Source of the DNA: CAZTHK01 sp964613215 | GTDB lineage: Bacteria > Krumholzibacteriota > Krumholzibacteriia > Krumholzibacteriales > CAZTHK01 | Assembly: GCA_964613215.1 (NCBI GenBank) | Contig: CAZTHK010000009.1 | Span: 1-64,000, forward strand | Direction: 5' to 3' | Length of the DNA: 64,000 nt | Part shown: positions 16,981-24,695 of the stretch, in pieces | Layout: every line of letters begins with the position of its first letter | Position numbering within the stretch: the stretch's first letter is position 1 | Notes under the pieces: generated by a model | What the model was told of the DNA's origin: nothing | The model's database searches: none | What the model saw: only the letters and a program-made list of their open reading frames with translations | Made by a program: the position numbers and the translations under genes

Positions 16981-18090
16981 ATGATTATAAAAGTACTGTG
17001 TGCGGATGATTCAAAGCATGTTTTGAACATACTCTGCCGCTTGCTGTCGTCGGATGACGAGATAAAAGTGGTGGGTCGAGCGGGGGATGGAAGAGAAGTG
17101 ATAGATATGGCCAGAGAACTGGAGCCCGACGTTATAACCCTCGATCTGAAGATGCCAGGGATGGATGGCCTGGAAGCTCTGAAGATTCTCAAGGAAAGGA
17201 CTTCCATACCGGTAATCGTAGTCAGCTCCTATACCCAGTACGGGGCCAAGACCACCATAGAAGCCCTGGAGCTGGGAGCAGCCGATTTTGTGCCAAAACC
17301 TGCCAGCGGGCGTTCGGACGATCTGCTCAAACTTAAGGATGAGCTTATCCGGATGGTAAAGGCGGTGGCTTGCTCTTCTCCCAGGGTCAGCGGGAATATC
17401 CAGAATATCAGGGAAAGCGCCATAAAGAGTCTGGGGCGCGGCCAGAATGATGCGGAAATGGCTGACGACCAGAAACAGCTGCAGTATGAGGAGAAAACCA
17501 CCTTCGAACTGGTGGCCCTGGGATGCTCCACCGGCGGGCCCATGGCGGTAAAGAAGATACTTTCCCACTTGCATCCCGCATTTCCATGGCCGGTAGTAGT
17601 GGTACAGCATATGCCCCTGTATTTCACCAAATTTTATGCCGAGAAGCTCGATCTCAGCTGCAACTTGGAGGTGAAGGAGGCCGAAGACGGAGAGAGGGTT
17701 TTAGGGGGGAATGTTTATATTGCTCCGGGCGACCGGCACATCAGATTGAAGAAAGGGGATGGGAAGCTTTGTTTTTATATCGATTCATCTCCTCCGGTGG
17801 GAGGGGCCAGACCCTGTATAGACCTTTTTCTTGAATCACTCAGTAATATGGTGGGAATGCGGGCGGTAGGGGTGCTGCTTTCAGGAATGGGCAGTGACGG
17901 AGTAGAGGGGTTGATGTCGCTCAAACGCGCCGGAGCAGTTACCATTGCACAGGACCGGAATTCATCCATCGTTTACGGGATGCCGGGCAAGGCGATCAAT
18001 ACCGGTGCAGCTTCATACGTGGTTGAGCTGGAGAAGATACCCGGGTTCATCTATGCTTCAGCCAGGAAGAGAGCTTCCCGCAAGGTCTGA
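16981..18090 (+). CDS. cheB: Chemotaxis response regulator methylesterase CheB
   Basis: 369 residues: a receiver domain with phospho-acceptor D55 (VITLDLKMPGMDG), a linker of about 55 residues, then the methylesterase domain. The esterase triad is visible as S183 (LGCSTGGP), H210 (VVVQHMPLYF) and D306 (GMGSDGVEG). It removes methyl groups from receptors and gives adaptation together with CheR. GGGGAAGGA lies before ATG 16981. It closes the che operon; a weak hairpin (AATCAGG/CCTGATT) follows at about 18102. Confidence 0.95.
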   Translation: MIIKVLCADDSKHVLNILCRLLSSDDEIKVVGRAGDGREVIDMARELEPDVITLDLKMPGMDGLEALKILKERTSIPVIVVSSYTQYGAKTTIEALELGAADFVPKPASGRSDDLLKLKDELIRMVKAVACSSPRVSGNIQNIRESAIKSLGRGQNDAEMADDQKQLQYEEKTTFELVALGCSTGGPMAVKKILSHLHPAFPWPVVVVQHMPLYFTKFYAEKLDLSCNLEVKEAEDGERVLGGNVYIAPGDRHIRLKKGDGKLCFYIDSSPPVGGARPCIDLFLESLSNMVGMRAVGVLLSGMGSDGVEGLMSLKRAGAVTIAQDRNSSIVYGMPGKAINTGAASYVVELEKIPGFIYASARKRASRKV

Positions 18091-18222
18091 TAGTAATAAT
18101 CAGGGATAAAGAGTTTGATAATCCTGATTTATCTTCCCCGTAGAATAATCTTTTCCCAAAATCTATTGTATATTTCCGGCTATCGATTAGAATAGTGTGG
18201 TAAGTAGTTGACAGGCTGTTGA

Positions 18223-18765
18223 ATGAGGAAGGTATATTCAGTGAGTATATATTTTTCTATATTCTGGTCATTCTTCAAGGTAGGTCTTTTCGGATATGGT
18301 GGGGGGCCGGCTTTTATCCCCCTGATAGAGAAGGAGGTAGTGTATAATTACGGCTGGATGACTTCCACCGAGTTCGCCAATGCCCTGGCCCTGTCCAATA
18401 CCCTGCCCGGACCGGTGTCCACCAAAATGGCGATCATAATAGGGCTCAAGACCGGCGGGCCCTGGGGAGCTGTTGCTGCCACCGGAGCTCTGCTGATACC
18501 CTCTTCGGTGCTGATAGTAATTCTGGCAATATTATACTTCAGGTACCGGCATGTTCCCTCTGTAAAGGGATTATTGAAATGTGTCCGGCCGGTGGTAATA
18601 GCTCTCCTGATGGTTACTGTAGCTCATCTTGCTCCCAGGTCGGTAGTGAACTGGTATACCTTCCTGATTGGTCTGGTTACCTTTGTAGTAGTTTACTTTC
18701 TCAAGATTCACCCGTTGTATGCGGTGATAGCTGCTGGACTGATCGGTTATTTCCTGGTAGGTTAG
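18223..18765 (+). CDS. Half-size chromate-transporter (ChrA/CHR) family protein
   Basis: 180 residues, five to six membrane segments. SFFKVGLFGYGGGPAFIPLIEKE and the NTLPGPVSTKMAIIIG stretch are the hallmarks of one CHR domain. Long ChrA proteins have two such domains, and short ones usually occur as adjacent gene pairs that work together. Here only one copy is present, and the next gene, 33 bp away, encodes an AlaX protein. The transported ion is not certain from sequence; chromate resistance is only one known role. GTG 18241, preceded by AGGAAGG, is a credible alternative start. Confidence 0.82.
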   Translation: MRKVYSVSIYFSIFWSFFKVGLFGYGGGPAFIPLIEKEVVYNYGWMTSTEFANALALSNTLPGPVSTKMAIIIGLKTGGPWGAVAATGALLIPSSVLIVILAILYFRYRHVPSVKGLLKCVRPVVIALLMVTVAHLAPRSVVNWYTFLIGLVTFVVVYFLKIHPLYAVIAAGLIGYFLVG

Positions 18766-18798
18766 CAAATACGAGGTTCGAGATTGAGGTGTAACTGA

Positions 18799-20028
18799 AT
18801 GAATTTCGAAGAGAGAGAATATCTTTCCAATCCCCGCAAGGACAGTTTTACCGCCACTGTCACCGGAGCGGAAATGCTGGATAACGGCAACTATGCTGTT
18901 TATCTGGAGGCCACCCTTTTCTATCCCGTATCCGGAGGCCAGCCGGATGACCGGGGAACTATTGGTGAAAGAAATGTTCTGGAGGTCAAGGAGACCGGGC
19001 AGGGGGTCTGCCATACTGTGGATGGTAAGCTGGAGGTGGGGAAGGAGTATTATGCCCGGATTGATTTCAAACGACGCCTGGATTTTATGCAGCAGCATTC
19101 CGGACAACATCTGTTATCCCGGGTCTTTCTAAAAAAGCTGGGCGCTTCCACGGTGAGTTTTCATCTGGGGGAGCTCTGCAGCACCGTCGATCTGGATATA
19201 TCTCCTCCTCCGGATGAGCAGCTCAGAGGGGTGGAGGAGGAAGCCAACAGATGGGTGCTCAAGGACGCCGCAATTAGAACCTGTATTCTCAGCCGGGAGG
19301 AATACGGGAAGAAAACAGAAAGGAAGGATGAAAATATCCGGGCCGGATTGCCGGAGGGAGTGGAGAAGGTAAGGCTGGTCGAAATCGAGGGACTGGATAC
19401 CACAGCATGCTGTGGAACACACTGCAGTTCCACTGGAGAGATAGGTATGATCAAAATCCTGGGTATGGAAAAATACGGAGATAACACCAGGATAACTTTT
19501 GTATGCGGGATGAGGGCCTGGCAGGATTACTATTCCAAGCACACTATGTTGAAGGAGCTGGCATTGCGCTTCAGTACCGAATGGAGTGAAGTGGACAGGG
19601 TGGTGGATAAGATGAGAGATGAAAACCGGGAATTGAAAAAGATTCAGAAAGCACTTCTGGATGAACTGGCCGGATACCGGTCGGATAAGTTGGAAGAAGA
19701 GGCAGAAGGGGTGGGGAATTATAAATTGATCAGCAAGGCATATGAATATTCCCCCGCAGATGCTCTTAGGAATATGGCATCCAGAATAAAGCAGAAGGAG
19801 GGCTTCATTGTACTCCTCTCCTCCAGGGCACCCCGGCCGGCTCTGGTCTTTGCCCGCAGCGGGGACGTTCCCCTTAATATGGGAGAATTGCTGAAGAATT
19901 GTGCCGGGGCCATGGGGGCAAGAGGCGGGGGAGGAGATGATTTTGCCCAGGGAGGGGGAGGTGATCCTGATATGATAGATCAGGTCCTTCATTCGGCTGA
20001 AAATAATATAAAGGAAGGGATCCAATGA
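18799..20028 (+). CDS. Alanyl-tRNA editing protein, AlaX-L type
   Basis: 409 residues resembling the editing half of alanyl-tRNA synthetase. Zinc ligands are H100 and H104 (QHSGQHLLS) plus the CxxxH motif C204-H208 (TACCGTHCSS). The C-terminal 120 residues form a DHHA1-like domain with a glycine-rich end. Such proteins hydrolyse Ser-tRNA(Ala) or Gly-tRNA(Ala) in trans. The stop overlaps the start of pcm by ATGA, so two quality-control functions, mischarged tRNA clearance and damaged-protein repair, are translationally coupled. Confidence 0.92.
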   Translation: MNFEEREYLSNPRKDSFTATVTGAEMLDNGNYAVYLEATLFYPVSGGQPDDRGTIGERNVLEVKETGQGVCHTVDGKLEVGKEYYARIDFKRRLDFMQQHSGQHLLSRVFLKKLGASTVSFHLGELCSTVDLDISPPPDEQLRGVEEEANRWVLKDAAIRTCILSREEYGKKTERKDENIRAGLPEGVEKVRLVEIEGLDTTACCGTHCSSTGEIGMIKILGMEKYGDNTRITFVCGMRAWQDYYSKHTMLKELALRFSTEWSEVDRVVDKMRDENRELKKIQKALLDELAGYRSDKLEEEAEGVGNYKLISKAYEYSPADALRNMASRIKQKEGFIVLLSSRAPRPALVFARSGDVPLNMGELLKNCAGAMGARGGGGDDFAQGGGGDPDMIDQVLHSAENNIKEGIQ

Positions 20029-20660
20029 TCGATAAGCACCACCGGGCGAGAGAGGAGATGGTGAACAGCCAGATCGAAGCGAGGGGAGTGAAGGATCCGA
20101 GGGTGCTGGATGCTATGAAGAAGGTTCCCCGGGAACGCTTTGTCAGAGAAGGAGATAAGGAGCTTGCCTTTCGTGATGGGCCACTTGCCATTGGACACGG
20201 CCAGACCATTTCACAACCCTATATCGTTGCCTATATGACAGAACAGCTCAATATCAGGGAGGATAACCGGGTCCTGGAGATAGGCACCGGCAGCGGATAT
20301 CAGACTGCAATTCTGGCTGAACTGGCTGATGAGGTATGCACTGTGGAGGCTGTGGAGGAGTTGTCCAAGAGGGCCAGGGCGATGTTGGGTGAGCTTGGTT
20401 ATGATAATATTAAGTTCAAAACCGGCGATGGATCTCAGGGATGGGGCCAGGGTGAGCAATTCGACGCTATAATGGTTACCGCTGCTCCTGCCAGGGTTCC
20501 TCAGAAACTTCTGGAACAGCTGGCTGATGGCGGCCGCATGATTCTACCGGTGGGTGATTTTGTCCAGTATCTTAAACTAATCACCAGGGAGGGCGAAAGA
20601 TACAGGGAGGAAAAACTGATTTCGGTGAGATTCGTTCCCATGACCGGGGAGATCGATTGA
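20025..20660 (+). CDS. pcm: Protein-L-isoaspartate O-methyltransferase
   Basis: 211 residues, full length. AFRDGPLAIGHGQTISQPYI and the SAM-binding VLEIGTGSGYQTAIL are diagnostic. The enzyme methylates isoaspartyl residues in aged proteins and starts their repair. ATG 20025 overlaps the stop of the AlaX gene. Confidence 0.96.
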   Translation: MIDKHHRAREEMVNSQIEARGVKDPRVLDAMKKVPRERFVREGDKELAFRDGPLAIGHGQTISQPYIVAYMTEQLNIREDNRVLEIGTGSGYQTAILAELADEVCTVEAVEELSKRARAMLGELGYDNIKFKTGDGSQGWGQGEQFDAIMVTAAPARVPQKLLEQLADGGRMILPVGDFVQYLKLITREGERYREEKLISVRFVPMTGEID

Positions 20661-20746
20661 GACTTGATTATCTCCGGTATCCGGCTCCGCCGGAGGTGTG
20701 AAACTTCATACCGGGCTGCATATGCATTATCATAGGGAAAGTGCCG

Positions 20747-22303
20747 CTATAATTTTATTACTCCGCCGGATTCCCTGCTCTCATTCTCCGCGATTACCCG
20801 CACCGCCGGCTGGTCATTCAGTACACACTTATTCTCACAGGTACCACAGCCGATACACAGCCTCTTTTCCACATAAGGTTTCTTAAGTATGAATGGCCTT
20901 CCGCTTCTGGGAGTGGCCTGCTCATCTTTGAATTTAATAGCCTTTTCCGGGATGGGGCAGTGTTCTTCACACACTCCGCAGTTTACACCCCTTTCATAGG
21001 GGATACACCGATTCTTATCGAAGTGAGCGATACCAATGCGGTACCCCTGCTTTGCTTCCAGGGGCATCTCCCTTATCGCTCCGGTGGGGCAGACCCGGGA
21101 GCAGAGGTTACAGTTGTATTCGCAGTATCCCAGTTTGGGTACCAGGATGGGAGTCCACATACCCTCCAGTCCCCCCTCCATCAGGCTGGGTTGCAGTCCG
21201 TTGGTAAGACAGACCTTCATGCATTCACCGCACTTGACACATTTATCCAGAAACTCCTCTTCCGGCAGGGATCCCGGCGGCCGGAGCAGGAAGGGTTGGG
21301 ACCGGTTGGCCTGGCTTCCCGCAGCAACCAGTGGAACGGCAGCCAACGCCCCCAGGCCGCTGGCCAGGATCCAGCGTCTCCGGATGTCCACATTATCTGA
21401 TTCCAGATCCCTGGACCGGTCTATTCTGACCGCCCGGGTAGGACAGATATCCCTGCAGTTATAACATACCACACACTCCCGGCTGGCCCACTCGGCAGGT
21501 GGAAAGGGGGACGCCCCTCCCTGGCAGACCAGGTTGCACCTTCCACAGCGTATGCATTTTTCCTTGTCTATGTCCACCCTGGCCATATACTGCCGGGTGC
21601 CGATTATCCCCAGCATCGCCCCCAGGGGGCATAGGTATCTGCACCAGAAGCGTGGTGTTACCAGATTAAGGATCAGAATAACGGCAAACAGAAAACCGAT
21701 GAACACTGTCTGGTAATATACCGGCTGACTGAAGGCCAGAATGTTTCCGGTCATGGCTGTTTGAAGTGAGTCGGCCATAGGTGATATCAAAGGAATCCCC
21801 AGGGAGTAAATAAATTGCAGAGTTTCCCTTCCCGCCAGATTGAAGGCGGTATTGACCGATACTGTGATTGATCTGAAGGTTATGGAGATGGGATCGAGAT
21901 AACCGGCAATGTTCCATCCCAGCAGGGCTGTTGCCAGCACGAAGATGAGGAGGTAATTCTTTGCCGGTTGCAGCCTCCTGAATCTCCGGTTATCCGGTGC
22001 GGGGCCTCCCAGGCGCATCTTAAGGTAGCCGAAAAAGTTATTGATAGTTCCCAGAGGGCAGATCCACCCGCAGAAAAATCTTCCCAGGAATATGGTGGGA
22101 ATTACAATCAGCAGGGAGAGCAGAAAGGTTATTCTGATAGTATGAGTAGCCAGGATGACACTTATGGCTATAAGGGGGTTAATTTCAAAGAAGAGCTTTA
22201 CCGGAAGACCCATTCCGTTGATACCTGTAAAGTCGGTACGGAGAAAGAGGAATATGAAAACAGCTAGGAATATTATCTGGGATAGTCTTCTGGCCCTTTT
22301 CAT
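20747..22303 (-). CDS. NapH-like membrane polyferredoxin
   Basis: 518 residues. The N-terminal part has about four membrane helices and the NapH/NosR-type FCGWICPLGTINNF signature. A run of cysteine motifs for 4Fe-4S clusters follows: CIRCGRCNLVC, CVVCYNCRDIC, then a hydrophobic segment (SGLGALAAVPLVAAG), CVKCGECMKVC, CEYNCNLCSRVC, a partial CGVCEEHC, and CIGCGTCENKC. It is probably an electron-transfer protein between the quinone pool or cytoplasm and a periplasmic acceptor. It lies nine bases downstream of the Tat-exported DUF362 gene, a pairing seen in many anaerobes, so the two likely work together. The electron donor and acceptor are not visible here. Confidence 0.85.
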   Translation of the reverse strand: MKRARRLSQIIFLAVFIFLFLRTDFTGINGMGLPVKLFFEINPLIAISVILATHTIRITFLLSLLIVIPTIFLGRFFCGWICPLGTINNFFGYLKMRLGGPAPDNRRFRRLQPAKNYLLIFVLATALLGWNIAGYLDPISITFRSITVSVNTAFNLAGRETLQFIYSLGIPLISPMADSLQTAMTGNILAFSQPVYYQTVFIGFLFAVILILNLVTPRFWCRYLCPLGAMLGIIGTRQYMARVDIDKEKCIRCGRCNLVCQGGASPFPPAEWASRECVVCYNCRDICPTRAVRIDRSRDLESDNVDIRRRWILASGLGALAAVPLVAAGSQANRSQPFLLRPPGSLPEEEFLDKCVKCGECMKVCLTNGLQPSLMEGGLEGMWTPILVPKLGYCEYNCNLCSRVCPTGAIREMPLEAKQGYRIGIAHFDKNRCIPYERGVNCGVCEEHCPIPEKAIKFKDEQATPRSGRPFILKKPYVEKRLCIGCGTCENKCVLNDQPAVRVIAENESRESGGVIKL

Positions 22304-22312
22304 GGCTGCCTG

Positions 22313-23227
22313 CTAAATCTCCAGCTTTTTGAATCCCTTCTGAAGGTAGTCGATCCTTCCCAGTCCTCTCTGGGATGCTATCTCCAGGTGGGGAAACCAA
22401 TCGGTGGTATGATCTTTGAATTTGTCGAAGAGAGATATCCCGAAAGCATCGATCCTGACCATGTCGGTGCTTGCTGCAATCAGATCGAGTTTCTTCACAT
22501 CGCTGAGGGAACCACCCTGGGGACCGTGATCGGTGAGTATTCTGACCGCATCCAGGATGGTCAGCTGGGGTCTGAAGAAGTTTGCCAGATCGACGATACT
22601 CTCTGAGAGTTTCTGATGTAACAGATTTCTCCGTCCCCCGATCAGTCCCATCAGGTTTTTCATGGAGAGTGTTACCCCCGACAGTCCATGATGTTTGGCT
22701 ATGGGAACATTTATTGTTTTATCCGCTTCCAGTACATCCCGGTAAACAGCCCATTCTTTCAGAACTTCACCGTTTAGTTCAGTTTTAACGAACTTCCGCT
22801 CTTCCATGAAGGGAACTTCCGCTCCCGCCTCTCTGGCAGCTTCCGGAACTCCGCTGTGTTTGTAACACCGCCTGGCATCGGCGCAGGTATTGTCCGCCAC
22901 AATAACTTTTCTGGCTCCCGAATCAAATATCATTTTTACTATCTTGTTGACTACCTCGGGATTGGTGGTGGCGGCCAGTTTGGGAACCCGGTCCCAGGAC
23001 ATGTTGGGTTTAACGAAAACTACATCCCCGGTGGAAACGAACGATTCCATCCCGCCCAGTAACTCCACTGCTTTTTCCACCGCCTCAGCCGGCCGGTCGG
23101 CCCTGACCACAGAGAATGTGATCTGCTCGGTATCTGCCACCGGCTTTGAATTGATACTTTCAGGGCGAAGGATATAGCCGGCTGTGGTACCGGCAAGAAG
23201 TTTCAGAAATGTTCTTCTGTCCAGCAT
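22313..23227 (-). CDS. Tat-exported DUF362 protein
   Basis: 304 residues from ATG 23227, chosen because GGGAGA lies upstream and it begins a twin-arginine signal, RRTFLKLLAGTTAGYI. The rest is a DUF362 domain: FVKPNMSWDR, KVIVADNTC, a cluster of conserved glycines and NLMGLIGGRR. The biochemical role of the family is not established. It is often next to iron-sulfur proteins, as here with the polyferredoxin starting nine bases after its stop. Confidence 0.85.
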   Translation of the reverse strand: MLDRRTFLKLLAGTTAGYILRPESINSKPVADTEQITFSVVRADRPAEAVEKAVELLGGMESFVSTGDVVFVKPNMSWDRVPKLAATTNPEVVNKIVKMIFDSGARKVIVADNTCADARRCYKHSGVPEAAREAGAEVPFMEERKFVKTELNGEVLKEWAVYRDVLEADKTINVPIAKHHGLSGVTLSMKNLMGLIGGRRNLLHQKLSESIVDLANFFRPQLTILDAVRILTDHGPQGGSLSDVKKLDLIAASTDMVRIDAFGISLFDKFKDHTTDWFPHLEIASQRGLGRIDYLQKGFKKLEI

Positions 23228-23284
23228 ATTATTTCTCCCTGTGAAAAAATATAATATATAATGAACATTTAATAAAGTTTTAAT

Positions 23285-23313
23285 TTGCCCTGAGATAAGT
23301 TGAAGTATATTAT
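23285..23313 (+). promoter_or_regulatory. Sigma-70-like promoter for the PP2C phosphatase
   Basis: TTGCCC (23285-23290), 17 bp, TATTAT (23308-23313), about 40 bp before the TTG start at 23355, inside the AT-rich divergent gap. Confidence 0.5.
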
Positions 23314-23354
23314 ATGGTTTTAACGACCTGGAGATATAAGCAGGGAGTTTCAGA

Positions 23355-24542
23355 TTGGATAATCCCGTTTTCAAAGCAAAGACATTTTACCGGAAGCTTG
23401 ATTCCCTTCTCTATCAGATCAGGGAAAAAGCGGATACCAAGGAGGTACTTGCCCTCATTCTGGATGAGCTGGTTTCATCAGTGGGGTCTGACCTGATGAT
23501 TGAGAGTGGTTGTTTCTATGAGTTAAGTCATGGCCGGTACAAGCTGGTAAAGGGTCCTGTGGGAAGGGTTGATAACGGATGGCCGGATGTGATACCGCTC
23601 CAGGACAACTCTGTAACCCTGCTGCAGGGACACAAGAGTTATATATTCGATGATAATACAGCCACCCCTCCCTGGGGTAATAACTCGGTGGCGGTTCTTC
23701 TGGGTGAGGATGGCAGATACCTTTTCGCCTTCAGACTGGCCCGGGGATGGATGCGTGAATCTCTGGAATTTTCTCTGAATACTGTTCGCAGCATTCTAAA
23801 CTACAGCCGGGATACCAGAAATTTCAGAACCAACCTTGAAGAGGCTCATGAGATTCAGATGAGGCTGCTTCCCTCGGAGGAACCCGAATTCCAGGGTTAT
23901 GATATAGCTGGCCGGTCGATTGCAGCGGAGGTAGTAGGTGGAGACCTTTACGACTATCACCAGCTGGATGAGGATGTTCTGGGGGTAGCTGTAGGGGATG
24001 CCAGTGGACACGGGCTGCCCGCTGCCCTGATGGCCAGGGATGTGGTTACCGGACTGAGGATGGGTGTGGAGAAGGAGATGAAGATAGTGGGGGTGATAAA
24101 CAGGTTGAACCGGGTTCTGAATAAGAGCTCCATGTCTACACGTTTTGTTTCCATGGTTTACGGAGAGCTGGAGAAGAATGGAACCTTTGTTTATGTGAAT
24201 GCGGGCCACCCTCCTCCCCTTTTGTTCAAGGAATCGGAAATAGTGGAGCTGAAAGCGGGGGGACCTATTATGGGCCCTATCGCAGGGCACCCCTATGAAA
24301 GGGGGTTCGCCTTCATGGCTCCGGGGGATATTTTGTTTTTATACACCGACGGGGTAGTGGAGATAGTCGACAGGGATGGTGAAATGTTTGGCAGGGACGG
24401 GATAAAGAAATTTATCCGGGGGGCCAATAATTATTCTTCCGGCGAAATGGTGGAGAAATTCTTTGATCACATTTCCAGATTCGGGGAGGAGCGGTTCAGG
24501 GATGATGCCACCGCAGTGGTTATCAAAAGGCATTCCTGCTAA
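23355..24542 (+). CDS. PP2C-type (SpoIIE/RsbU-like) protein phosphatase
   Basis: 395 residues, starting at TTG 23355 with GGGAG seven bases upstream. Residues about 10-155 look like a GAF-type sensor domain. A short linker helix (EEAHEIQMRLLPSEEP) leads into the SpoIIE-like phosphatase, with metal-binding aspartates in VVGGDLYDY and VGDASGHGLPAAL and a final DDATAVVIKR. Such enzymes dephosphorylate anti-sigma-factor antagonists in partner-switching circuits. No STAS antagonist or kinase partner is encoded next to it. Confidence 0.88.
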   Translation: MDNPVFKAKTFYRKLDSLLYQIREKADTKEVLALILDELVSSVGSDLMIESGCFYELSHGRYKLVKGPVGRVDNGWPDVIPLQDNSVTLLQGHKSYIFDDNTATPPWGNNSVAVLLGEDGRYLFAFRLARGWMRESLEFSLNTVRSILNYSRDTRNFRTNLEEAHEIQMRLLPSEEPEFQGYDIAGRSIAAEVVGGDLYDYHQLDEDVLGVAVGDASGHGLPAALMARDVVTGLRMGVEKEMKIVGVINRLNRVLNKSSMSTRFVSMVYGELEKNGTFVYVNAGHPPPLLFKESEIVELKAGGPIMGPIAGHPYERGFAFMAPGDILFLYTDGVVEIVDRDGEMFGRDGIKKFIRGANNYSSGEMVEKFFDHISRFGEERFRDDATAVVIKRHSC

Positions 24543-24695
24543 GGGGACTGCAGGCATTTCCGGAATTTAGAACAATAAATTCTTGTCAGTCAATCCAAAA
24601 TGACCTGTTCTTGACCTTTTAATGAATAGCCGGTAATATCAATACCGAGCATAATTATAGTGGATATATTCTGTGGAGAAAGCGGAGGACAGACA

